Shown here: positions 6,910 to 14,519 of the stretch, one piece after another
How positions within the stretch are numbered: position 1 is the stretch's first letter
Layout of the letters: every line of letters starts with the position of its first letter
NCBI RefSeq assembly: GCF_017301735.1
Contig: NZ_CP071090.1
Coordinates: 3,524,001-3,588,000 of the forward strand
Reading direction: 5' to 3'
Length of the DNA stretch: 64,000 nt
From: Pyxidicoccus parkwaysis
GTDB taxonomy: Bacteria > Myxococcota > Myxococcia > Myxococcales > Myxococcaceae
The notes under the pieces: generated by a model
The model's database searches: none
Seen by the model: only the letters and a program-made list of their open reading frames with translations
Told to the model about the DNA's origin: nothing
Made by a program: the position numbers and the translations under genes

Positions 6910-8337
6910 TCACTCCTGCGCGCCGATGGCGGGGGGCCGGCGACCGGATGGGCCCGCGAGGATTCGTTCCAGCTCGTCCCGTGTGAGGCGGACATAGAGC
7001 CGGAGGCAGACCTCGGTCAGATGCTTCTGCAGCTCGCACCGGACGGGGTCCGGCCGGGCGATGTCTCCGGTGGCTTCAAGCGCTTCGTGGGCGCAATGTC
7101 CGCCACAGGTGTACCGCACCCAGCAGCTTCGGCACGGCTCCCGGTTGTGTACGGTGTTCTGAAGGAACTTCTCGCGCGTGGCCTCGTTGATTTCGCCCGC
7201 CACGTTTCCCATCTTCCACTCGGCGTTGCCCACGAAACGGTGGCAGGGATAGACATCCCCGCGAGGGTCGACCGCGAGGTAGGCGAGGCCGGCCCCGCAG
7301 CCGTAGACGGTTTTCTGACGTCGGTGGATCTTGCCCAGCAGCTTGATGAGGTTTGCCACCGGTGGCACCTCCCCGCCCCGCACCCGCCGGAGGAACTCCT
7401 CCGCAACGCGCTCCCACTCACGCTTGATGATGGCCAGCCGCTCCGAATCGAGGTGTTGTCCTTCCGAGGAGGAAGTGGCCGGCTCGAACGCCGCGTTGGA
7501 GCTGCCGAGGGCATCAATCATGTGCCACACCGAGTCGCTGAACCGCGGCTCCTCGGGGGTGATGGTGGTGCGGGTGGCGCACTGGCCGGTGAGCTGGCCC
7601 AGTCGTTCCGCGCGCCGGGTGACGATGTCGTGGGAGCCCCGTCCACTTGGGAAGATGCGCACCTTGTCGTGGGCTTCCGGGGTGCCATCAATGCTCACCT
7701 GGACATCCACCTGGTGCGCATGCAGGAACTGGATGGTCTCGTCCTTGAGGAGGGTGCCGTTGGTCGTGACGTGATAGCGCACCCGCTTTCCCTTCTCGGC
7801 GGAGCGCTGGTCGCCATACGCGACCGCGTGCCGGATTGCCGGCATGTTCATCAGAGGCTCTCCCCCGAAGAACTTGACCCGGACCGCGCCCCGGTCCGAG
7901 CCCCGGTCGATGAGCCAGTCGAGGGCCTTTTCGACCATGTCTGGCTTCATCATCGTTTTGGGCATGCCGTAGTCGCCCTGCTTGGCAAAGCAATACGGGC
8001 ACCGGAGGTTGCAGTCGTGCGCCACATGCAGGGCGATGGTGCCAATGGAAGGTTTTCTCGGCGCAGAGGCGGGCGCCTCGGTCCTCTCCACTTCAAGCAG
8101 GTTGAGCATCCGGAGATCCTCGAGGATCTCCATTGCCGCCTCCGTGCCGTGCTCGGTCCCGAGCCGGTCCCAGGCGGTTCCTCCCTCCGCGGCGCCATCG
8201 AGGAAGGTCGCAGTGGGGGCATCGATTTCGTAGAGCAACAGCTCTCCGACATCATAGACATATGAGCGGCCATCGACGTCGAAGCGGTGATGCTGACGCA
8301 GACGCAGCGAGTGGTGCGTTGGTGACTGCTCAAGCAT
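6910..8337 (-). CDS. Radical SAM/SPASM peptide maturase (SCIFF/QhpD-like)
   Basis: A 475-residue enzyme. Residues 1-80 resemble a RiPP-recognition-like N-terminal domain (HHRFDVDGRSYVYDVGE). The radical SAM cluster motif C-x3-C-x2-C is in HVAHDCNLRCPYCFAKQGDY (Cys 109, 113, 116), and a GGEP motif follows. The AHDCNLxCxYCFA context is typical of maturases that install Cys thioethers (SCIFF maturases, QhpD). The C-terminal SPASM domain is present, with GCGAG, YPCHRF and the C-x2-C-x5-C-x3-C unit in CRSCWVRYTCGGHC, plus two later Cys, enough for two auxiliary 4Fe-4S clusters. Predicted to act in the cytoplasm on the two precursor peptides encoded 2-3 kb downstream. It is the first gene of the leftward operon. 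Confidence 0.88.
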   Translation of the reverse strand: MLEQSPTHHSLRLRQHHRFDVDGRSYVYDVGELLLYEIDAPTATFLDGAAEGGTAWDRLGTEHGTEAAMEILEDLRMLNLLEVERTEAPASAPRKPSIGTIALHVAHDCNLRCPYCFAKQGDYGMPKTMMKPDMVEKALDWLIDRGSDRGAVRVKFFGGEPLMNMPAIRHAVAYGDQRSAEKGKRVRYHVTTNGTLLKDETIQFLHAHQVDVQVSIDGTPEAHDKVRIFPSGRGSHDIVTRRAERLGQLTGQCATRTTITPEEPRFSDSVWHMIDALGSSNAAFEPATSSSEGQHLDSERLAIIKREWERVAEEFLRRVRGGEVPPVANLIKLLGKIHRRQKTVYGCGAGLAYLAVDPRGDVYPCHRFVGNAEWKMGNVAGEINEATREKFLQNTVHNREPCRSCWVRYTCGGHCAHEALEATGDIARPDPVRCELQKHLTEVCLRLYVRLTRDELERILAGPSGRRPPAIGAQE

Positions 8338-8373
8338 GGTCCCCCCGGGAATTTCAAACCGAATCCGGGTATC

Positions 8374-8395
8374 ACTTGCAGTGTGAGCAAGTCAA
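8374..8395. promoter_or_regulatory. Candidate operator/promoter in the divergent control region
   Basis: The 177-base gap between the radical SAM gene and the ACP gene contains an inverted repeat, ACTTGC (8374-8379) and GCAAGT (8387-8392), with a 7-base spacer. On the minus strand TTGACT (8395-8390) overlaps the right arm and could serve as a -35 for the peptide operon, with TGATAC or ATACCC downstream as a poor -10. A repressor bound there could control both transcripts, but no regulator gene is adjacent. This reading is from pattern only. Confidence 0.35.
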
Positions 8396-8514
8396 GCAAA
8401 TGGTAGGGTTCCATCTTGCAGCGCGGAGTTCCAAGGATTACTGTCCGTCACTCTGTCGTGAGATGGATGACAGTGTTCTGGTGCTCGGGAGTGCTGCGCC
8501 CTGGGGGGCAACCG

Positions 8515-8766
8515 ATGGTTGAAAAAAGCGCACTGACTGTGAAGGTCCGGGAGTTCATTGCAGACGCAGCCGATATTCCTCCCGAGAAGCTCAGGCTCGA
8601 TGCCAATCTATACAAAGAGCTGGGCATTGATTCGCTTGGCACCGCCGCGATCTTCGTGGACCTTGCCTATGAGTTCGACGTGCCGGAGCCGAAGACCCTG
8701 GAGGACTACAGCCGGTTGGACACACCACAGAAGATTATCGACTACGTGGTGGAGTGTCTTGGATGA
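8515..8766 (+). CDS. Acyl carrier protein
   Basis: An 83-residue acidic four-helix protein with the phosphopantetheine attachment motif in ELGIDSLGTAA (Ser40). Sequence and length are typical of a stand-alone ACP. It would carry the growing acyl chain for the ketosynthase pair encoded immediately downstream. The ATG at 8515 is preceded by a G-rich stretch (8503-8509) and begins MVEKSALTVKV, the usual helix-1 position; upstream in-frame starts would add a non-ACP extension. The stop overlaps the next start (ATGA at 8763-8766). First gene of the rightward operon, divergent from the peptide/isoprenoid operon. Confidence 0.9.
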   Translation: MVEKSALTVKVREFIADAADIPPEKLRLDANLYKELGIDSLGTAAIFVDLAYEFDVPEPKTLEDYSRLDTPQKIIDYVVECLG

Positions 8767-9938
8767 GACACCTGTATGTCGTGGGGAGGGGCGCGTGCTC
8801 CATCCTGGGAGCTGACCACGCAGAGACTGTGGAGCGCCTCTTCTCGGGCGCGGCCCTGGCGCGGTCCTTCCAGGAGTCTGGCATTGGCCTGGAGGTCCCC
8901 GCGCTGGCCGGAGTGATTTCGGGGCTGGACCGGAGGCTCGGTGGCCGGTTCCGGGAGGAGGGCGCGGCCTTCCGGCTGGTGGACGCGGCCTCGCGCGAGG
9001 CGTTGCGCGGGGCCCACGACTGCCGCCGTCTGCGCATCTATGGCGGCTCCAATCACGGGGAGACGGATGTGCTGCTGGCCCTGAGTCAGATGGAGCAGGG
9101 GGCCGCGCAGGAGGAACCTCGACTGTGGGAGGCGCTGCTCCGGGATCCACTCCCCGAGCGCCTTCCGTCCTCGCTGGGGCCCGAGACCCGGCTCGAGGCG
9201 TGGACCTACTCTGCCTGCGCCTCCGCGATGCACGCACTGGCCTTCGCCCTCCTGGACGCACAGGAGGATGGCGATGAGGCCTCGCTGGTGCTGGTGGTGG
9301 GTGGGGACGCACTGAGTGGCATCGGTATGGCCGGCTTCTACCGCCTGGGCGCGAGCACCCGGGGACAGTGCAGGCCGTTCCACGCCGACCGGGACGGACT
9401 GTTGGTTTCCGAGGGGGCTGCCGCGTTGCTCCTCAGCACCACCGCCGCTCCCGGCACTCCGGGGCCGGTGCGGCTCCTCGGGATGGGAATGAGCTGTGAC
9501 GCGTTCCACCCGACCCAGCCCGACCCGGAAGGCGCGGTGTTGGAGCGCGCCATGCGTGCCGCCCTGGAGCAGGCCGGGGTCAGGCTCACCGACGTGGGGG
9601 GGCTCATCCTGCATGGGACGGGCACCCTCGCCAACGACGCTGCGGAGGCTTCGGTGTGTGCGCGGCTCTGGCCGGCTGCGAGCATACCGGTCACCTCTCT
9701 CAAGGGCGCGCTCGGACACACCATGGGCGCTTCGGGGCTCTTCAACTGCGTCGTGGCCGTGGAGGCATTGCAGCGTGGACGGCTCCCTCCCACCCGGGTT
9801 GAGGGCGCCTCCGCGTTCGAAGGGGTGGACCTCGTCACGGGCGCGCCCCGGCCGCTGAGGCCAGGGGCCCCGCTCCTGGTGAGCGCCAGTGGCTTTGGTG
9901 GCAACAACGTGTGTGCGGTGTTCGGGGTGGGGCGATGA
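8763..9938 (+). CDS. Beta-ketoacyl synthase (KS alpha / FabF-like)
   Basis: A thiolase-fold condensing enzyme of 391 residues, the expected size for FabF/KS-alpha. The catalytic triad is intact: Cys152 in TYSACASAMHAL, His284 in LHGTGTLAND and His319 in SLKGALGHTMGASG, with Lys314. A C-terminal SGFGGNN motif closes the fold. It should extend ACP-bound acyl chains by decarboxylative condensation. The ATG at 8763 overlaps the ACP stop, and its own stop overlaps the next start, so ACP, KS and the KS-like subunit are translationally coupled. This is the arrangement expected for a type II PKS/FAS minimal set. The chain it makes is unknown. No ketoreductase, dehydratase or acyltransferase lies nearby, so these would come from primary metabolism or elsewhere. 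Confidence 0.88.
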   Translation: MRHLYVVGRGACSILGADHAETVERLFSGAALARSFQESGIGLEVPALAGVISGLDRRLGGRFREEGAAFRLVDAASREALRGAHDCRRLRIYGGSNHGETDVLLALSQMEQGAAQEEPRLWEALLRDPLPERLPSSLGPETRLEAWTYSACASAMHALAFALLDAQEDGDEASLVLVVGGDALSGIGMAGFYRLGASTRGQCRPFHADRDGLLVSEGAAALLLSTTAAPGTPGPVRLLGMGMSCDAFHPTQPDPEGAVLERAMRAALEQAGVRLTDVGGLILHGTGTLANDAAEASVCARLWPAASIPVTSLKGALGHTMGASGLFNCVVAVEALQRGRLPPTRVEGASAFEGVDLVTGAPRPLRPGAPLLVSASGFGGNNVCAVFGVGR

Positions 9939-10846
9939 TGCCCCCCATCTTCCTGAAGTTGGCGAACGGCCTCTCGCACTCGACGGGTGGTGGCGAGCCA
10001 GAGGCCCCCAGCTTCCGCGAGGAGGCGGACCCGCGATTCACGACCCGGCTCGACGCGGATGCGCGCGCGGAGCTCGCACGGCGGTCCGGTCTGAAGCACG
10101 CGAAGCATAACAACCTCGCAGCGGCGCTCGGGCTCACCTCGGCTCAGAATGCGCTCTCGGGTTCGACGGGGTCGCCGGAGGGCCTCGGCGTCCTGTGTAC
10201 GGGCGGTCCTCATAATGTCGAGGTCGCGGGGAGGTTTACGGAACAGGCGTTGAAGCGGGGCGTCCAGTTCGTCAACCCGCAGCTCTTCCCGGCAACACTC
10301 GTCAGCGTCGTTCCGACGGCCGTCGCCATGGCTGTTTCCGCCCGAGCGTTCGCTCTGGCGCTGGGACATGATGAGCTGGCCTTCTTCGAGGTGCTTCACC
10401 GCGCGCTTCAGCTCGTCCGGTCCGGCTTCGCGGAGCGTGTCCTTACGCTGGCGGTCTTCGACTCCGCCCCCTTGGGCGGGCTGGAGGCCCGTGACAGGGG
10501 CGTATTCTCTTCCCGCGCCACCGCGGCGGTGGGAGGGCTCGTGTCCCGGCTCGCTCCCGCGGGCCCGCATCTCGAGCTTCTGGCGGCCTCGGTGGTGCCC
10601 GTCGATGCCCGATGGGAGCCGGACGGCCCTCCCGCCTATTGGGTTCGCATTGGCGACAGGGTGGAGAGCAATCTCCCGACAGTCTTGAGTCTGGGAGACG
10701 CTTTCACTGCGAGCGGTGGCGTCTTCTGCCTCGAGGCGGCACGCCACGCGTGGCAGCACCCAGGCGGCGCGCGGCCGCGGCCCTTCCGGGTGCTTTGCTA
10801 CAGCAGGCGCGCGCTTGGCATGGCGCTCCTCCAATGGAGGGCATAG
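9935..10846 (+). CDS. Ketosynthase-like subunit lacking the active-site Cys (chain-length-factor-like)
   Basis: A 303-residue protein with partial ketosynthase character: VLCTGGPHN near residue 80 followed by VQFVNPQLFPATLVSVVPTA, which resembles the F/YxNPxxFPNxV segment of KS-like (Ketoacyl-synt_2) proteins. In the region where the nucleophilic Cys should occur (AVAMAVSARAFALALG) there is none. The protein is shorter than a full KS and the later His motifs are not recognisable. Its position directly after a complete KS, with an ATGA overlap at 9935-9938, suggests a KS-beta/chain-length-factor partner of that enzyme. Whether it truly pairs is inferred. It ends 40 bases before a convergent gene. 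Confidence 0.6.
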   Translation: MMPPIFLKLANGLSHSTGGGEPEAPSFREEADPRFTTRLDADARAELARRSGLKHAKHNNLAAALGLTSAQNALSGSTGSPEGLGVLCTGGPHNVEVAGRFTEQALKRGVQFVNPQLFPATLVSVVPTAVAMAVSARAFALALGHDELAFFEVLHRALQLVRSGFAERVLTLAVFDSAPLGGLEARDRGVFSSRATAAVGGLVSRLAPAGPHLELLAASVVPVDARWEPDGPPAYWVRIGDRVESNLPTVLSLGDAFTASGGVFCLEAARHAWQHPGGARPRPFRVLCYSRRALGMALLQWRA

Positions 10847-10886
10847 GCGCAGGGGGCTGAAAAGGCGTTCCCGGGGTTGGGGTGAA

Positions 10887-11606
10887 TCAACAACCCAGCG
10901 CCACCACCAGGATCATGAGGGTGGCCGCCAGTGCCACCAAGAAGAAGTCCCACCACGGCGCGCCCCGGGTGATGAGTTCATAGACTGACCACGCCGCCAG
11001 TCCCAGGACGATAGCGGCCAGGACGATCTTCCACCAGGGAAATGAAGCCTCCTGGGTGCCGCGATTGGGCGCACGGCGCTGCTCCTCGAGCTCGTCGAGC
11101 GTGGCGGACAGGTGTTGACCAAGCCCGGCGGCTCCAGCCTTGTCAATGGCCTCGCAGCATTCATCCATGATTCGAACGAGATGACGCGCGTTCTCCGCGC
11201 TGACGTTGACCTGACTGATTTGCTCCCGCCACTCGGCTCGCAAATCAGGTGAGCTCTTGCGCCACGAGGCCAGTTGCTCCTGGGTGGACCGGGTGTTCGC
11301 CAATTCATCGACAAATGGGCGAACACCTCTCAGTGCCGCGAGCCCGAGCTTGTTGTTGGAGAGGGCCGTGCTTTTCAGGCGTTTGGCTCCGGCGGCAGCA
11401 AGCCCGAGGGCGTCCAGCCGCTCCGCGCGACGAATGCGTAGCTCGCAAGTGCCAAAGCGCAGGGCTGCTTCTGTCGTGGCATCGAATGCTGTGAAGAATT
11501 GCGGAGAATTCGCAGTGTCACAGCAGCTTCGGAGACGTGTGATGGCTTGCGTAAACTCAAGTTTTGCTTGTTGTTCCTGCATGAACATGTCGGATGCAGT
11601 CCCCAT
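10887..11606 (-). CDS. Helical protein with two C-terminal membrane segments, unknown
   Basis: 239 residues. The first about 180 are predicted helical and soluble, with paired Cys (RSCCDT near 25, DECCEAI near 145) and an Arg/Glu-rich linker. The C-terminus has two hydrophobic segments (WWKIVLAAIVLGLAAWSVY and FFLVALAATLMILVVALG) separated by a short turn, so the protein is probably anchored in the inner membrane with the large domain on one side. The ATG at 11606 is chosen because GAGGGGAAG lies just before it; in-frame ATGs at 11618 and 11630 are less well placed. No family recognised. It is on the same strand as, and downstream of, the gene starting at 12351, 79 bases apart, so the two may be co-transcribed. 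Confidence 0.55.
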   Translation of the reverse strand: MGTASDMFMQEQQAKLEFTQAITRLRSCCDTANSPQFFTAFDATTEAALRFGTCELRIRRAERLDALGLAAAGAKRLKSTALSNNKLGLAALRGVRPFVDELANTRSTQEQLASWRKSSPDLRAEWREQISQVNVSAENARHLVRIMDECCEAIDKAGAAGLGQHLSATLDELEEQRRAPNRGTQEASFPWWKIVLAAIVLGLAAWSVYELITRGAPWWDFFLVALAATLMILVVALGC

Positions 11607-11685
11607 CTTCCCCTCCATTCCGAGACTCATTTGTCATTGTCATGAGAATCATCAGGCACTTCGACTCGGCCGCGCATCGGCGGCG

Positions 11686-12351
11686 TCAGTGCGAGATGAT
11701 CGACGACGTCAGTCGGTCGAACGCGAGGTGCTCGAGGTTGAGGAGCATGTTGAGACCGAAGAGCCAGGCGCTCCGTCCACCAAACCAGTTGTGCTCATGC
11801 AGGATGTTGAGTCCGAATACACGTGCGCTTCGAGCCCTGTCGTCCCAACCGGCCCAGCCCAGGACCGGCCAGTAGCCACTCCCGACGGGGAGTGAGTTCG
11901 TGCGGGGGTCCTGCGGTGCGCCCTGCGGCGGCTCGACTTCTATCCGCCGGTCCCACAAGAGGATCGGGTCGAAGAGCGACGGCGTAAGTGGCGTGCGCTC
12001 GAGCACTGCGAGGCGGATGACCTCTTCGTCGTTGGGCTTCAAACCCCGAAGGGCCGCGAACGCGCGGAAGGTCTCGCGCGTTCGCTTGAGCGCGAGCGTT
12101 TGCATCTGCTGGACCCACGGTTCGTTCTCGCGTTCCGGGAGGACGTCGCGCTTCAGTGTCGCGAAGACCTGATCGACTCGTTCGGTCACCCGTGAGTCCT
12201 TGGCCCAGCGGCGGAACTGTCTCTGGTCGGTAAAGACGCGCACCACATCTGGGGCCCCGGTCGCCTCTTGACCGACGAGCACGACCTCGAAGTTCGCGAG
12301 GTCCTCTTGCTTGCGCATTGCACCGCGCCTGTCGACATACTTGAACGCCAT
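11686..12351 (-). CDS. Hypothetical protein with C-terminal FGLN repeats
   Basis: A 221-residue protein without signal peptide or membrane segment. The C-terminal 50 residues contain a short internal repeat, RSARVFGLNIL and RSAWLFGLNML, separated by an aromatic/His-rich linker (HEHNWFGG), and the protein ends LTSSIISH. The N-terminal region is charged and probably helical. I do not recognise a family. An AGGAGGTCAG site 5-10 bases before the ATG supports the start. It may form a unit with the downstream membrane-anchored unknown gene. Confidence 0.55.
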   Translation of the reverse strand: MAFKYVDRRGAMRKQEDLANFEVVLVGQEATGAPDVVRVFTDQRQFRRWAKDSRVTERVDQVFATLKRDVLPERENEPWVQQMQTLALKRTRETFRAFAALRGLKPNDEEVIRLAVLERTPLTPSLFDPILLWDRRIEVEPPQGAPQDPRTNSLPVGSGYWPVLGWAGWDDRARSARVFGLNILHEHNWFGGRSAWLFGLNMLLNLEHLAFDRLTSSIISH

Positions 12352-12685
12352 GCTGACCTCCTCGGAGCGAGCGCTCCCAAGGGCAGAGCGGAGCCGAGGC
12401 GCTCCGGTCCTGGGCGACTCGCTGCCTCCCGGACTGAGTCCGCGTCAATCTGGGGTCGGCGCATCCGGTGAGTCAATCGCTGTGCATTGGCAACAACCAT
12501 GCGCAATCCAGGTTGTCACTGGGCCAATCGGATGAGGCTGCGCTACTCCATTTGCCAGGTGCGTGTCTGGCGAGCGGTAGGTGCCGCCCGGGTAATCGTC
12601 CTTCAGGGCTGGCCGGCGTTCACTGCCGCCCTGGTCCTCTGACCGGGAGGAGATTGGCGCGCGGCCTGCCACGTGTTGCCCAGAT

Positions 12686-12853
12686 ATGAGGGCGCGCGCG
12701 CAGAGGTGGGGACTGAAGCCGAAGCAGGCGGACAGGGCGGCGCTGGAGGCGCTGGCCCACCGTGGGCGCGAGTCGGTGCGAGTGCTGAGGCGAGCGCGGG
12801 GGCTGTCACTGCGTCCAGAGCGCTGGACGGTGGTGGCGCGGCGATTCTCATGA
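12686..12853 (+). pseudogene. Possible N-terminal fragment of an IS630-type transposase
   Basis: A 55-codon frame beginning MRARAQRWGLKPKQADRAAL and continuing LEALAHRGRESVRVLRRARG resembles the N-terminal helix-turn-helix of IS630-family transposases (typically an ...LxxWxRRxxxxxRxxxRARIVL pattern). It is truncated and runs into the RND-transporter fragment in another frame. Identification rests on the pattern of a short segment, so it is tentative. Confidence 0.3.
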
Positions 12854-13110
12854 CGTCCACGGTGACGATGATGGCGGCGCTGGCGCTGGGCGCGGGCTCG
12901 GAGACGCGCGCGCCCATGTCCATTGCGGTGCTCGGCGGCCTGTCCGTGTCGACGGTGCTCAGCCTGCTGGTGGTGCCCGCCTTCTACGTGGTGGCGGACC
13001 GGATGAAGTCGCGGCTGGGCGCGAAGCTGGGGAAGAAGCCGGACAGCGAGTCCGGAACGCCCACGCATGGGCCCCACACCGACGAGCCCAGGCCGGCCAC
13101 GCACGGCTGA
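12830..13110 (+). pseudogene. C-terminal fragment of an RND efflux transporter
   Basis: About 90 codons matching only the last transmembrane helices and tail of AcrB/MexB-type transporters: the motif ILMTSTVTMMAALALG, then APMSIAVLGGLSVSTVLSL and VVPAFYVVADR. A full transporter is over 1000 residues, so more than 90 percent is missing. The upstream sequence in this frame is low-complexity Gly/Ala and does not belong to the family, and a transposase-like fragment abuts it. This looks like a deletion/insertion scar. It is unlikely to be functional. Confidence 0.7.
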
Positions 13111-13198
13111 GGTCTGGAACGGAGCTTCCGTTCCCTCGCGCCGCCAGCGCCCCCGTGAGTCGAGCGGGTGGGGCTGGCGGCGTACGCGTTTCTGGGGC

Positions 13199-14272
13199 TC
13201 AGGGCTCGGCGGTGAGGCCCAGGTCATCCATGCGGTGGTCGAAGCACTTCGCGTGCTTCAGCGGGGAGCCAGCGCGGAGGCGGAAGTCCCCCGCGTCCGG
13301 GTCCTCGAAGAGTGGGTCCAGCACCACGTTGCCGTTCTCGCCCATGACGACGCGTGGAGGCACGTCGAACGTCTCCACCGCGTCCTGTTCATTCTGGAAG
13401 AAGACGTTGCAGCGGATGTCGCCCGTCTGCACCCACATGTGCGCGAGGCCCACGGACGAGCCGGCGATGATGTTGCGCTGGATGTCGACGTAGCCCGCCT
13501 GCACGCCGATGCCGAGGGCCGCGTTCCCCCAGAAGATGTTCCCGTCCACGCTCCCCGTGTCCTGGAGGTGGTTGAAGGCGAGCGCGTGACCGTTCTTCCA
13601 GAACACGTTGTTGCGGACCTCCGCGACCGCGTGGAAGTAGAGCAGCACGCCGGTGTCATTGCCCTCGAAGATGTTCTGCGTCACGCGCGCGGACGTCTCC
13701 GGCTCGTGCCCGTCCGCGAAGATGGCGGCGGCGTACCAGTCACCGCCGCACCAGCGGTACAGGTCATTGGTCATCGTGCACCACGTGGTGGTGCCCACGT
13801 TCCGAAACGTGAAGCCGGAGATCTCCACGTCGCTGGCGCCGGAGAAGTCGATGAGGCTCAGGGGCTCGCCCTGGCCGTCCCAGAGGGTGATGAGCGCGCC
13901 CGCGCCGAGTAGCTTGATGCCACTCTTGAGGACCACGTGCTCCGAGTAGACGCCCGGCGCGACGTACACCGTGTCCCCGGGCTCCGCGGCGTTGATGGCC
14001 TCCTGGATGGTGGCGTAGTGCTTGGGCACCACGAGCGTGCGGGGCTCGCGGATGGGGCCGGATTCCGGCACGTGGCCGGCGACGGGCTCCGGCTCGGTGA
14101 CTCCAGTCACGGGGACCGTGGGTGCCTCCTCCACGGAGGCGGGCGTCTGCTGCGTGGCGGGTGTCTCGAGCGCCGAGTCCCTGGCGTCGAGGGACTCGTT
14201 TCCAGCGGGGCTACCGCAGGCGGCCACGCACAGTGTGAGCAGCGTGAGTGAGCCAGGGTGCTTCCAGGACAT
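13199..14272 (-). CDS. Secreted lipoprotein with right-handed beta-helix fold
   Basis: 357 residues. A signal peptide with lipobox (LTLCVAACG, Cys about 15) is followed by a Pro/Thr/Glu-rich spacer. A parallel beta-helix (pectin-lyase/NosD-like) domain comes next: the entry motif HYATIQEAINAAEPGDTVYV (about 95) is followed by repeated Asn-rich coils (NIFEGN, NNVFWKNG, GNIFWGN, RNIIAGSS, CNVFFQNE). Such domains bind or cleave extracellular polysaccharides; no catalytic residues can be assigned. GGAGGG 5-10 bases before the ATG at 14272 decides the start over an in-frame extension. It is divergent from the amidohydrolase gene. Confidence 0.75.
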   Translation of the reverse strand: MSWKHPGSLTLLTLCVAACGSPAGNESLDARDSALETPATQQTPASVEEAPTVPVTGVTEPEPVAGHVPESGPIREPRTLVVPKHYATIQEAINAAEPGDTVYVAPGVYSEHVVLKSGIKLLGAGALITLWDGQGEPLSLIDFSGASDVEISGFTFRNVGTTTWCTMTNDLYRWCGGDWYAAAIFADGHEPETSARVTQNIFEGNDTGVLLYFHAVAEVRNNVFWKNGHALAFNHLQDTGSVDGNIFWGNAALGIGVQAGYVDIQRNIIAGSSVGLAHMWVQTGDIRCNVFFQNEQDAVETFDVPPRVVMGENGNVVLDPLFEDPDAGDFRLRAGSPLKHAKCFDHRMDDLGLTAEP

Positions 14273-14519
14273 GGGTTCCCTCCGATTGCGATGACGTGAC
14301 AACCGGCCCCTGTTGCGTCGCGAAGTATTACCGCAATTCGATGCGGATTCGCTCCTCGAAGATCTGAGGCCCGCGCTCGCGGCCCCCTCAGAGTTCTGAG
14401 GGGTGTGTCTGGCTTCTGGCGTTGCCTTGCCCGCACCGGCACTTCCGGCACGGAGTGTGTCGTGTTCCGGACGCCCCGCGCTAGGCTGCGGCGCGTTACT
14501 TCCTACCACCGGAGGCGTC

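Larger units (their letters stand above)
12352..13198. other. Gene-poor stretch holding an RND and transposase remnant
   Basis: About 850 bases without an intact gene. The first 330 bases hold no recognisable feature. From about 12686 to 13110 there are two fused gene remnants, listed separately. The last 90 bases before the beta-helix gene hold nothing recognised. The composition of open frames here (Arg-rich on both strands) is that of non-coding high-GC DNA. Confidence 0.45.

Noticed and set aside
8461..8514. Sigma-54 element before the ACP gene (TGGTGCTCGGGAGTGC)
   Set aside because: The GC pair is one base too far from the GG, so the strict spacing is not met.
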